In this document: one piece after another, positions 24,481-35,859 of the stretch
Position numbering within the stretch: position 1 is the stretch's first letter
How the letters are laid out: the number at the start of each line of letters is the position of its first letter
Source: Lepidodermella squamata
Lineage: Eukaryota; Gastrotricha
DNA length: 64,000 bases
Direction of reading: 5' to 3'
Assembly: GCA_047495785.1 (NCBI GenBank)
Contig: JBLDXI010000014.1
Location: 124,001 to 188,000, forward strand
Notes under the pieces: model-generated
The model's database searches: none
What the model was told of the DNA's origin: nothing
Seen by the model: the letters and a program-made list of their open reading frames with translations, nothing else
Position numbers and translations under genes: made by a program

Positions 24481-25307
24481 GATTCTGCCGTCTCGGTCAC
24501 GTCGAATGACCAATCGAAGCAACCGGTTGCTAGCACTCCCCTCAGCGAAGCGAGCGTTCCGAAGCCGGAGGAGAAGAGCAAAGACAGCGACGCGTTGTTG
24601 ATCGATGCCGACATTCCAGTCACAGCTGAGCCGCCGAAGCCGGTAGTGGCTGAGGAGCCGAAAATCGCCGTTGAATCGGAATCTGAAAACGAGCACGACG
24701 TGACGACGGAGAATGACGAGGCGTTCATTGTTGTCGACAACAAGAAAAAGCAGAAGAAGCATGCCAAGCAAGCGAAGGCGAAGGCGGCCGAAGCCGAGCG
24801 ACGGGTTTCGGAGGCTGGCGAAGAAGAAGGTGACGAAAATGACAACCACCTCGACACTGCCAAGCTGGAGAAGAAGCCATCTCTCAGCAAGGTCCATTCA
24901 GGTAAATGCAATGTGTTTCGAGTCTTCGGCAGCTCAGAAATTAGACTCATCGTGATCTCATTTTTTAAATTAAACAATTTTCGTTTGCCTTAGATTCGAA
25001 TTTGAATGCCGACAAGCAGCAGCAAAAGACTGATGGCGATTCGAAGCAGCGCCAGGCTGGCAACAACGAGAACGAGGCGCCATCGTCGCTGCGTGTCAAG
25101 GTCGAAAAGGCGGCGCGAAGCCTGACGAACCTGTCGTCCAAGTCGCTGAAGACCATGGGCGTGGTCAACGGCGGTGGTGATGCGACGGCTACCGGCTCCT
25201 CGGCACCCACCTCGCCCAGCTCACCCCTGGCGGACATCTGCGCCGAGAACGTGACTGAAAATGGCAATGCCAACGGCAAATACACCATGCTCGTCAACGA
25301 CGAGTGA
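24481..25307 (+). pseudogene. 5'-truncated second copy of the myristoylated-protein gene
   Basis: Contains the 3' part of exon 1 (24481-24901), the intron and exon 2 (24994-25307). It has no start codon: a TGA lies just upstream in frame (in GTCTGAGTA). It can only contribute if the first-copy donor splices to this second exon, which would give the same protein with a longer intron. Confidence 0.8.
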
Positions 25308-25717
25308 AACCGATGAACTGACAGACTGACGGAGGGTGGACATCTCAGACATGTTGCAATCATTGCATGCCAAATTTGGAAAGATTATACACTTGATGCT
25401 TATTTGAATGCAAATTTTTTAAATGCTGTGTTTATTGCGACGTGCTTCCGGTGTTGAACGACTGCAGCTGCTCAATCTATAATAATAACGACGAGTTCTT
25501 TCTTCAAGTTTTCTTTATTTGAGTCTCTTAGCTTTGGGTGAAAAAATAAAAGCGAGGTAGCATTCCTGTCTTTTCAACTATTTCGGAAGATGGCGTATCT
25601 TACTTCTTGAGAAAAGTGGAATTATCCAAGAAATAATGGATTCTCATATTTTTGTATAAAATGAAGGAAATTGTTTATATTTTTCACCTGTGACCTGAGC
25701 TCCTAACAAGCTCAAAG

Positions 25718-26106
25718 CCGTGAACTGGAGTGCGCAGTGCGGTCACTTAGACATACCAAAATGCGACTACTTCAGCATATCGAAAATCGAAAATCGAAAA
25801 TGTTATGGTAAAGACCCCATGAACAGGGTACCGTTGGATAGCTTGTTTAAATAAGGGCAATCATTTTGAGTAGGCGGCTTTGTTTAAGCCGGCCCGAAAT
25901 TTTAATGAAAATAAAAAAATTCAAAATGTTCCCATAATGTTAGCTGTTATTTTATGTCCCGAAATAGGTTGTATTGATGTGCTATGTACAGGCCTTTACC
26001 CCATCCATGGGGTCTTCACCATACCATTTTCGACTTATGTTATGTAACAGTCCCTATTTTGGCATATCAAAGTGACTTCACTACGCAAAGTCACCCCAGT
26101 TGACGG
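25718..26106. mobile_element. MITE-like foldback element, copy 2
   Basis: Carried along by the tandem triplication (offset 1803), not by independent insertion. Confidence 0.6.
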
Positions 26107-26283
26107 TAGCTCTGACGATAATTTCATGTTTCTGCTGAGTACTAAAACGGTAGTAGCCTTATAACCGAAACCCGCCAAATCTTACGCGAGCCTTACAGAT
26201 TGCGCGATTGGCAATTGGCGGCGATGAGCTCTGATGTCGGAAGTCATTTGCGAGATGAGTTTGCGAGTGTCTGAGTACATATC

Positions 26284-27110
26284 GATTCTGCCGTCTCGGT
26301 CACGTCGAATGACCAATCGAAGCAACCGGTTGCTAGCACTCCCCTCAGCGAAGCGAGCGTTCCGAAGCCGGAGGAGAAGAGCAAAGACAGCGACGCGTTG
26401 TTGATCGATGCCGACATTCCAGTCACAGCTGAGCCGCCGAAGCCGGTAGTGGCTGAGGAGCCGAAAATCGCCGTTGAATCGGAATCTGAAAACGAGCACG
26501 ACGTGACGACGGAGAATGACGAGGCGTTCATTGTTGTCGACAACAAGAAAAAGCAGAAGAAGCATGCCAAGCAAGCGAAGGCGAAGGCGGCCGAAGCCGA
26601 GCGACGGGTTTCGGAGGCTGGCGAAGAAGAAGGTGACGAAAATGACAACCACCTCGACACTGCCAAGCTGGAGAAGAAGCCATCTCTCAGCAAGGTCCAT
26701 TCAGGTAAATGCAATGTGTTTCGAGTCTTCGGCAGCTCAGAAATTAGACTCATCGTGATCTCATTTTTTAAATTAAACAATTTTCGTTTGCCTTAGATTC
26801 GAATTTGAATGCCGACAAGCAGCAGCAAAAGACTGATGGCGATTCGAAGCAGCGCCAGGCTGGCAACAACGAGAACGAGGCGCCATCGTCGCTGCGTGTC
26901 AAGGTCGAAAAGGCGGCGCGAAGCCTGACGAACCTGTCGTCCAAGTCGCTGAAGACCATGGGCGTGGTCAACGGCGGTGGTGATGCGACGGCTACCGGCT
27001 CCTCGGCACCCACCTCGCCCAGCTCACCCCTGGCGGACATCTGCGCCGAGAACGTGACTGAAAATGGCAATGCCAACGGCAAATACACCATGCTCGTCAA
27101 CGACGAGTGA
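26284..27110 (+). pseudogene. 5'-truncated third copy of the myristoylated-protein gene
   Basis: Same structure as the second copy: exon 1 fragment 26284-26704 and exon 2 26797-27110, without a start. Confidence 0.8.
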
Positions 27111-27532
27111 AACCGATGAACTGACAGACTGACGGAGGGTGGACATCTCAGACATGTTGCAATCATTGCATGCCAAATTTGGAAAGATTATACACTTGAT
27201 GCTTATTTGAATGCAAATTTTTTAAATGCTGTGTTTATTGCGACGTGCTTCCGGTGTTGAACGACTGCAGCTGCTCAATCTATAATAATAACGACGAGTT
27301 CTTTCTTCATTTCTTTATTTGAGTTTTCTTTATTTGAGTCTCTTAGCTTTGGGTGAAAAAATAAAAGCGAGGTAGCATTCCTGTCTTTTCAACTATTTCG
27401 GAAGATGGCGTATCTTACTTCTTGAGAAAAGTGGAATTATCCAAGAAATAATGGATTCTCATATTTTTGTATAAAATGAAGGAAATTGTTTATATTTTTC
27501 ACCTGTGACCTGAGCTCCTAACAAGCTCAAAG

Positions 27533-27921
27533 CCGTGAACTGGAGTGCGCAGTGCGGTCACTTAGACATACCAAAATGCGACTACTTCAGCATATCGAAA
27601 ATCGAAAATCGAAAATGTTATGGTAAAGACCCCATGAACAGGGTACCGTTGGATAGCTTGTTTAAATAAGGGCAATCATTTTGAGTAGGCGGCTTTGTTT
27701 AAGCCGGCCCGAAATTTTAATGAAAATAAAAAAATTCAAAATGTTCCCATAATGTTAGCTGTTATTTTATGTCCCGAAATAGGTTGTATTGATGTGCTAT
27801 GTACAGGCCTTTACCCCATCCATGGGGTCTTCACCATACCATTTTCGACTTATGTTATGTAACAGTCCCTATTTTGGCATATCAAAGTGACTTCACTACG
27901 CAAAGTCACCCCAGTTGACGG
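27533..27921. mobile_element. MITE-like foldback element, copy 3
   Basis: Third copy, carried by unit 3 of the triplication. Confidence 0.6.
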
Positions 27922-28099
27922 TAGCTCTGACGATAATTTCATGTTTCTGCTGAGTACTAAAACGGTAGTAGCCTTATAACCGAAACCCGCCAAATCTTAC
28001 GCGAGCCTTACAGATTGCGCGATTGGCAATTGGCGGCGATGAGCTCTGATGTCGGAAGTCATTTGCGAGATGAGTTTGCGAGTGTCTGAGTACATATCG

Positions 28100-28430
28100 C
28101 ATCCTAAGTCCGATTAACGAGTCACTTACAGAAGGTATCAAGTGATGTGCCTTTAAACGATGCTCAAGTGTATTACGCTTGTGATGCAATAAAATCGGCG
28201 GATGCGGGCTCTGCTGTCTTGTGGGTGACCTACGGCCGTAGACACACGCGGGAATTATAGTAAACTGATGAGGGCAGGGCGCGCAGCTGGCCGCAGGTGC
28301 GCGCGCATTCATTAGCCGGCCGCCGACGCGTGGCTGTCCGGCGGTGAACCCGGAAGCACAGCTGAAAGCGACACTGTCATTCGCCGCTAATAAGTTATCA
28401 TCACCGCCGCTTTAGCCGCTCAACTCGACG
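28100..28430. other. Upstream flank of the Thr-rich membrane protein gene
   Basis: Unique DNA between the triplication and the TATA box. No exon is seen. Confidence 0.5.
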
Positions 28431-28461
28431 TATAAAAAGCCATGCCACTCACGGTCAGATC
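28431..28461 (+). promoter_or_regulatory. TATA box and initiator of the Thr-rich membrane protein gene
   Basis: TATAAAAAG lies at 28431-28439 and a GGTCAGATC initiator-like word has its A at 28457, 26 nt downstream. The start codon at 28469 would leave a leader of only about 12 nt. Confidence 0.5.
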
Positions 28462-28468
28462 AACAGAC

Positions 28469-29833
28469 ATGTCCTCAGCAGCAGCCGGAACGGTGGGTGT
28501 GAACTGAAACAAAAATTCAACTCCATTCATATTTTTGTCCCTTGAATTTGTTTAGATTGCTTTCGGAACAACTTTCCTAGCCCTCGCAGCAGGCTTGGCA
28601 GTTTTCGCCTCTGTCAGGAGTCGTGAGGAGAATGCCAAATTCGGCATTGTCACCACTCCTTTGCCCGACTTTGCCGAACATCCCGCGATTTCACAGTTTT
28701 TAGCAAGGCTCGCAACGACATCGACAACAACGACGACAACGACTACAACAACAACTAGAACTACACCTCGAACTAAACCTCGCACGACTACATCGACAGT
28801 AAGGCCTCGAGTTACAAGAACGCGCCGTTTGACAACGACCTCCACACTGCCGCCTCGAGTCGAGGTGCATCAAAATTATTTCGACGAAGACCACGTGTCT
28901 TTCATCGACAGATCAGAAGCAGACGCGCAACAGCAGGTTCGAACTTGGAGCAGCCAGAAAAGAGCCCATGCGGCGTCAACACCGGCACCGCAGTGGGTTG
29001 TTCGGCCGAGTTACGCGAGACGTCGACCGACAACAACGCCGTTATCACCAGTTTCTGGCGTGTTTTTCGACAACTTCCCGAGTAATCACTTCACGAGCGT
29101 GTTGTCCGACCCTATCGCTGCACGCCCGATGAATACGGTGCGCCGGCGGGAAACAACTCCGCCTCGAACGCCGACAACTCTCAGCGCCTACAGCCAACAA
29201 TATGCCTCCATGCCGCAATTTTTCGCAGAGGAAGCTCCGCCATCAGCTCCGACACCATCGACTCCTTTCGTTCTGACGTTATTCCCAGAGCCAGCCCCAG
29301 GCAATACTACTACAACACCGTCTCTTCGCCAGAATCGGCGATCAGTACTGCCAGTTCTTACGCCAAGTACGCAAGAGAAACCGAGCATCAGTGCGTCGTT
29401 GGGGGGTGTTGCCGCGCCCGCCGCGTCTCTTCTCGCAGTTATCGCCATCCTGTTATTTGTCGCAGTTCTGCTTGTCGTCGCTCTGTTCGTACAACGTAGA
29501 CATTTCGCTGCGAAGTTGCGCAAGAAAAATGCTGTGGGACATTGCAGCGTTCTGCCGATCTCTGTCCCGCAACCGCAACAACCAGCTATTATCGACCTTT
29601 CGGCATCGAGCAACGCGTCGTCGCCGAGCTGCCTGCCGCGCAACAGTGGTGCCGAGTTCTACTTTGGCTCCGTGCCAGGTTCGCCGAAGCGAGCAGGGTC
29701 ATGTGAAGAGGCGGGCGATATCGTCCGGGCAATGGCGGCGATTTCCGCCGAGCTGGTTGATGCGCAGACCGGCGCTGGAGCCGTCAACTTTACGTCAGCT
29801 ACATCATATGCGATGCCGCTTCATCACTACTAA
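28469..29833 (+). CDS. Thr-rich single-pass membrane protein, 2 exons, 433 aa
   Basis: I recognise no family. Exon 1 is only 24 nt (28469-28492); exon 2 is 28556-29833, in phase 0. Residues about 9-28 are hydrophobic and can serve as signal peptide. A Thr/Arg/Pro-rich mucin-like segment follows (about 60-105), then a polar Pro/Thr-rich ectodomain. A strong membrane helix lies at about 294-320 (LLAVIAILLFVAVLLVVALFV, with flanking QRR), then a cytoplasmic tail of about 110 residues with Ser-rich and proline motifs. This suggests a type I surface protein with a glycosylated stalk. AATAAA signals follow near 29997. The tiny first exon and the TATA box make the start well placed. Confidence 0.75.
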
Positions 29834-30080
29834 AGCATAAAGACAGCTAAAAATGCTCATCTTTAAAAAATTTGAGTGGATTTCATAGATTGAAGATTAT
29901 GATATTGTTATGAATAGATGTTCATCTCTGACTCGGGTGGTCTTGCCATTATTTACTTGTTGTAAAGCTTTGCTGGACATGATTTCAGATTTTAAAATAA
30001 AATACACCGTAAAATAAACCTATACATGTTGCATTATGGTTTTCCTGAAGCCCGACTGTATACAGGGTGTTCAAGAAATT

Positions 30081-30452
30081 TCCAGCTATTTTTAGCACTG
30101 AACTAAGAAAGGATGACATCCGTTCCATGAGGTACGGTGCTCGTCTTACTGATCTTACTAAACTTTAATTTTTCAGGGTCAACTGTTCAACGGTTCAAAT
30201 ACTTTTTCCCGACAATTGACAAAATATGTGCACGAAATATTGAACTACATGTTTATGAACCAGAGGGTTGCCACAAAGGAGGGGGCGAAGCTCATCGATG
30301 CGCATCAATTTAAGGAGGATTTTCATGAAATTGAAGGGTTTGATCGCAAAATAATGCTTGAAATTCTTAAATTTCTCAAAGCTCCTCATTTAATTAATGC
30401 GCACTCCAACGGCCAACGGGAAACATTATTAAGTAGCAGCAAGCCTCAATGA
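30081..30452 (+). pseudogene. Small helical-protein gene or gene remnant, frame unresolved
   Basis: A frame from 30177 (after a TTTTTCAG acceptor) to the TGA at 30452 encodes about 90 residues with ordinary protein character: helical segments with LTKYVHEILNYMFMNQ and a charged FDRKIMLEILKFLK run. Upstream, 30081-30131 reads plausibly as FPAIFSTELRKDDIRSM before a GAG/GTACGG donor, but that exon ends in phase 2 while the next needs phase 0. Either a frameshift has broken the gene or the 5' structure is different. I do not recognise the family. Confidence 0.35.
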
Positions 30453-30818
30453 AATAATCAGGTCTCTTCATTGGTCTCATCACCACTTCTTATTCTTGTT
30501 TGCAAAATTGAATCGATGCAATAACTAACGAGCCTCAATAAACAAAAATTGAATTTATTCGAAAAAAGAATAAAATAGTAACTGATTGTATAAGATCTAT
30601 TGTTCAACTATATCCAAAATAAACTGAATATATGATGAAAAATTTATGGATGTTATGGACCAAACCTCGGGTTCAAAGAAAAGTCGAATAGCTTGCTATA
30701 TTTGAAAAAATATGAGTAAATAAGTGGGGAAAAAATATACTCAAAACAAAAGCAACACGAAATAATCGATTCGCCAAACCCCTTCAAGCACAATTTGATA
30801 GCTTGCGCGGAAAAGTTG
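30453..30818. other. AT-rich convergent 3' flank
   Basis: Lies between the 3' ends of two convergent genes. It is A/T-rich with several AATAAA-like words near 30536 and 30567. No exon is seen. Confidence 0.5.
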
Positions 30819-33800
30819 TTATATCGTGTCGCTTACAAACATGTAGACATTTGCAGCAAGAAGCGTGTCCAGGTAAAGGATAGCAATCGCAACGTCGACA
30901 GCTCGCGCGTAAGTCATTCGCGGTAAAAAACCGATTCGCCGCGCCATAGTTACCATCAGCTTTGGCTTCGCCGTGATCAGCATGTACATTGCCAGTTCAT
31001 AGAGCGTGACTGCCGCCGTCATGGATGCGAGAATCAGGAGGTAGTTAGCGAAGAGAATCGGCTGCGAAGTCTTCGGCAAATGTTGAAGTGTGTCACTTTG
31101 TTGAATTATAATCGCAAGCATCATGGTACCACAAAAAGCTGGCCGGTCGGGTACGTCAGGTTCCATCATGACCGAACCTAGAGATAGCGCGACTAACAAA
31201 TAGCAAGGAACCATCATGTTTATCAGATAGTAATTAGTATCGCGAGCAAACGACAGCGTGATTTTTGCGTAGCTTGTGGTTGAGTTGAAGCGGGTCGTCG
31301 ACTCGACAACGCCGTAACTCTTCAGCTTGCCTGAGAAATGCCACGTCTCACTAGCCATATCATCAGCAGCAAGAACGAAGAGCCCGCCGAACGTTAAGTA
31401 AGTTGAAGATTCGTCGATTAAAAACGTAAAATCGCAGGTTTGACTATCGAAAGGGAAGTTGGTCAAATGGAGGTCGCATCTAGCATCAAATTGGCCGAGT
31501 CTGTTCCAGTGGTAGAAAAGGGTGCGATTTGGTCTAGTAGGATAGTAGACGATCTGCAATTTTTCGCCATAATTCGAATTTGACATGTAGAAGTCATTCG
31601 TGCTGTTGGCGAAAATTATGGCCGGTCGCCAAACATCGGTTCGTGTCGTGGTAACTAAACGCTCCTTGCCATTGACGAGAGGAGCAGTATAGTTTTGTTC
31701 GCAAGAGCTCACAATCCATTGTAGCAGAAGAGTTCCCCATAACGAAACGCGGCCCTCCATCTCGTCGATTGACACGATGCGTTCGACTCCGAAAGTCATA
31801 TAGATTTTTGTTCCCATTGAAGGCGAGCGCGATTCGCTATCAATGTACGGACATGGCTTCAAGTCTTCATAGGCAAGAATAGGAATTTGATTTCCGTCAA
31901 TGAGCCGCGGTATAGGGAACTCTGTGACTGGGTCAACAGAGTTTACTGAAGGTTCCAAGGTGGAGGCTGCCGTAGAAATCAAGAATTTTATTTTGACATG
32001 AGGTTTTATAACCTAACCTGCTTCTCTTCGAACTATCAACGTTGAAGACGAACTACTCGAAGAAGGCCGGATTGATGTGGCCTTAGCGCCTGCCGACGAG
32101 CTGAAACGTGGACCTAAGAGAGCAAAATCGATTGGTCTTAGTTTCATTCTGTTATGGCTGGTCATCATTACTAGTTGGTACAGCTGATGCAGGCGATTGC
32201 GGACCCAATGAAGTGCTATACGTAGATGTTGTCGGTGAAATACTTGATGACGATGAAGCAGCGCTATCTGCAGATGTCGAAAATCTTCAGTTTTTGTGAG
32301 AAATTCAAAGCCTCAGCGCTTACCGGTCGAGGAAAGAGAGATAGAAGGAGCAGATGATGATGAAGAGGAATCAGGGGATGAACTTGTTCCTGTGGAAGTC
32401 ATAGTTCCAGCTGAGAAAACTTAACAATTATTTTATAAATATAAAGCTTATTTACTCGAAGTAGTCGATGTAGGCACGTTAGCAGATGTTGTCGGTGGAG
32501 ATGTTGAGTCTGATACAGTAGAGTTCCCTTCAGTCGGAGTCGTTGCCCAGGTGGTCGTTGTAACAATCGTACTGCTGGTTGTTGGCTCGGCAGTCGACGA
32601 TGTTGTCTCTGGGGACGATGACGTAGATTGCCAAGTGGTTAGTTCTACCGAAGTCGATGCCGAGATAGATGACTTTGAGGTGCTGCTGGTTGCCTCGCTA
32701 TTTGTAGCCGTTGTTGTAGATTGAGAAGTGCTGGTAGAACTCGTAGTAGATAATGCTGTGGTACTGCTGGTTTGCTCTGCAGTTGTAGTGGTAGCCTCAA
32801 CGGTTGTTGAAGACGCCGTTGTCGGCGCTTCAGTTGTTGTAGAGCTGGTTGATTCCGTCGTGGTTGTAGTCGTAGTAGTGCTTGTAGTTGTCGTGAGTAG
32901 GCACGACCCAGGAGAAGTATTGGTGTAGTTAACCGGCTCGCACGATGCGGCTATTCCAGCGTTCAAGGACCAATGATGGCTGTATGTAAGGAGTAATGCT
33001 TGGTATCAGAATTACATAAAAAGACAGCAGAAAATACTATTTCCTGACCACAACAGTGGCGTTTCCATAGGCCTGGATCCGAAAATCGACACCAGCGACT
33101 GAGGAGAAAGAGGTCGAGTTGAAGTTATTCGTCTTGAATGCAGGTCCAACAGAACCATCTGCATTAATCGGAGCCAAAGCGATCTATTATAGGAAAAACG
33201 TCGAACATATGTATAATTGGACCGATTCCAGTAAAATACCGTCAGAAGGGGCCGGATGAGCTGCACAATCAACCGATAGCGCAATGAACCGTTGGAATGA
33301 AAGAAATTTCCGTCGACGTTGACAGTCCCTGCACATCGGAGGGGCAACTTTACAGTGTTAGGGTTGGTGCCGCTGGCAATCCACGTGAAAAATAGGCGCC
33401 CGTCGCCTAAGGCTAGCCTCTGCCAAAGTTGTAGCCCCCCGAACTGTCGAAGTGTATCATTGGTCGTATCTGAAAAACAGAAACGTTGACATTCGCTATG
33501 AAATGATGATTTCCTTATCGAACCCAGAACTTCGGTAACAGGAGCAACGAAGCTAATTCCAAGCCATCCTACAGAGCCATCTGTCAGAACTTGAACATCG
33601 AACTCTACCTCAACACGCCATTGAGAGGTTATTTGTCCTTTGGCTGTTTTCGCGCCAATGATGCCTCCCCAAGTCTGCGAGGCTTGAGTTGTTAGCAGGT
33701 ATCCATCAGCCATTTCGGTTGCTGTGCCAATCAGTGTCACACCTCTGGATCCAATGATAGAGCTGTTCGTCTTGTCAAATGAGTAGGCATCTTGGTATTC

Positions 33801-34821
33801 GCTGCCGACGTATTCACACGGTAAAAGCAAGGCGCTGCTACTTGGAGCCGGATCCACATAACCGGATGATCGAGTTAGATACCATGCATAACTAAAAATA
33901 ATTCGGATCTCATAGGCAATCAAGACAAAACTGCAAGAAACTGTACGATTTTCGAACTACAGCATTCCCGTAGTTTCCGAACAGGCCCACAAATGAAAAA
34001 TATTGACCATATGAAAAATGACCGATTTCTTGAACCAAAGCATTGGAAAAGCAAGTTGCAGGGGATCCAGGGATACCAGCTTCCGGAGCTATAGCAACCT
34101 ATATGTCAAGAAAACTGCTTACTGAACTCTCTCAGTTGAAATTGGAACAAACGGTAATGTAATTTCCGCGATTTTGCAAAATTAAGCGGAAACCCACGGA
34201 ACCAGCCGTTGAATTGAAAAGCCATGAGCTGCCGCATGCAGGTTGCGACACGATGTAGTTGTTCGCGTAAGAAGCAGTGCCGAGAACCAGTGGAACTTGA
34301 GTCGTGGTGGAAACTAGGGGAAAACTGTACCTCAAGTACATTGATCCTCTCGATTTCAGCTCGAGCCAAAGCCATAGTCCAGTAAAGCTCTGAATTGAGT
34401 CATAGTCAGCGGCCCCTGCCGATGCAACTGGAGCACCTGAAAACCCCAGGTTGAAGCCGAACCATCCAGGTGTTGCTACGTCTTGGTATGTAGCTAGAAT
34501 CTCGAATTCTATTCGCCACAACGAATATAAGCTGGTACTAGCAGTTGATGGCAATATGCTGAACCCGCCATATGTCACTGTCGCGTTGTTCAATTCGTAA
34601 CCCTGAGGAGTATCGCCGGGCATATAGCCGAAAGCATACGCCATAATAGTTGAGTTGGACTCGAGGCTACTATTTACGCGATCGAAGGACGCCTGGGGTA
34701 TGAAAACCGGCTCACCCGAGTAGTCGACGGGCAGATCCAACGCTTGCCGGTCAACAACTGGTTGAAATGCTTGGGATTCAATTATCAACAGGCAACAAGA
34801 GACAGCAAAGGTTGCGATCAT
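30819..34821 (-). CDS. Cys-loop receptor with two N-terminal lectin-like modules and a mucin stalk, 10 exons, 1171 aa
   Basis: Exons (5' to 3') are 34821-34153, 34098-33947, 33891-33524, 33469-33240, 33183-33038, 32979-32456, 32410-32324, 32267-32172, 32113-32018 and 31966-30819. Every phase closes over 3516 nt. Residues 1-18 are a signal peptide (MIATFAVSCCLLIIESQA). Residues about 20-274 and 275-522 are two homologous beta-rich modules (GWFGFNLGF / GWLGISFVAP; both end YGNA.VVRK) that resemble a concanavalin-type lectin fold. About 545-785 is a Thr/Ser mucin stalk. The rest is a pentameric-channel subunit: VWRP motif, Cys-loop C953-C967 (13 residues between, with FPFDSQT), and helices near 1035-1057, 1066-1084, 1092-1118 and 1145-1167. 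The M3-M4 loop is only ~26 residues. The lectin assignment and the ligand are inference; the channel assignment is firm. Confidence 0.85.
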
Positions 34822-35859
34822 TTCGCTTTTTTTGTTTTTTTTTACGAATGTCTGCACTTCGGCGCAATACTTATAGCGGCTATTTCAGAAATCTACTACC
34901 TAGATAAAAACCTACGTCCTAACCACGCTTATTCAACGGCCTACCCAACGCTAAGAAATCCCGCCAGATGCGTGCTTTTTGTTCCATAATTTATTTTTGC
35001 GAGTCACCGATTCGATCAAATAGCCATCAATATTTCATGAATGTGTCTGAGCAGACCTCCGCGTCTGAAATGATTGTCGTACTCACTTGATGCACTGTCT
35101 ACCCTGAAATGTCGTGCTCATCCAGATTTCGACACGCCACATTTTTCGACAGAAGACAATGGCTTGAAAATCAAAAGTCACCTGTGCACCTGTGCACCTA
35201 GAAAGGGATTCTAGTTTGAGAAGTCTCAACCTTGTGATGACTTCAAAGAAGCAGGACGTTCCGAATAATCTCAATTATCCGCTATTTATTAGCAGATATA
35301 TACCGGCTATGAATCAATGTGCTATTTCGCAGATGTACACAAACGCCATTAAAAGATGTCAATTTACAAATCGAATTTTCGAATATAACTTATACGTTAC
35401 CTTGCTGAAGCTAACGGCACCCTTGAGCCTGTGACGTAGATATCTACGTATCTACGTCAAATGCCCTTGAGGTTTGCGCTTAAAGCATGCCTCGTTTTAT
35501 TCATTTCAACTATAATTTACGCGCTTGCGCACCTGTCCTACATAATTTCCGAAATTTATCGAAGGGGCATTGCACATGATTTACCATTAGTAACAACAGC
35601 TCCCATCAAAAATACTGCATTCGGATGACAGCATTGCAGCAGCTAGTGCTCATCAAGTCAACTCGAGATTTATTACTCGATAAGAATTTTAGGGAAATCC
35701 ATGCTTTTGAATCAGTCGGAGAGGCAATTATCTCATAATCGATAAGCAGGTGAACGAAATTTTGTTGCAATCAAGATTTTTCAATTGTCAGATTCAGTTC
35801 GCAGTTTTGATGCAGAAAAACGGTGGCAAAGTACGCGATTGAACCTGTAAATTGCTGCC
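34822..35859. promoter_or_regulatory. Shared divergent promoter region of the two receptor genes
   Basis: About 1 kb lies between head-to-head start codons of the lectin-channel gene (minus) and the nicotinic-type gene (plus). No exon is seen. It contains the CRE-like inverted repeat at 35432-35459. Joint regulation is inference from the layout. Confidence 0.4.
35432..35459. promoter_or_regulatory. CRE-like inverted repeat between the receptor genes
   Basis: TGACGTAGATA, a 6-nt spacer, then its exact reverse complement TATCTACGTCA. Each arm starts with a TGACGT core that ATF/CREB-type bZIP dimers can bind. A second copy is at 52398-52425. Confidence 0.45.

Larger units (their letters stand above)
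24480..26282. repeat. Tandem triplication, unit 2 (1803 bp)
   Basis: Directly abuts unit 1. The join CATATCG/ATTCTG shares only a CG dinucleotide with both parental flanks, so the original event used almost no homology. Confidence 0.95.
26283..28097. repeat. Tandem triplication, unit 3 (1815 bp)
   Basis: Same as units 1 and 2 except for a 12-nt local duplication of a TTTCTTTATTTG word at 27310-27321. Unique sequence resumes after 28099. Confidence 0.95.

Noticed and set aside
22677-28097. CRISPR-like or satellite array
   Set aside because: The units are 1.8 kb, contain gene exons and have no spacer pattern; it is a segmental tandem amplification.
30058-30080. TACAGGGTGTTCAAGAAAT as a DNA-transposon end
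   Set aside because: The wording resembles some transposon termini, but no matching inverted end or target duplication was found nearby.
33470-33523. Treating this 54-nt segment as coding in the lectin-channel gene
   Set aside because: It is open in frame, but it has GT..AG ends, the usual intron size, and would insert 18 residues absent from the sister module. Retention remains possible.
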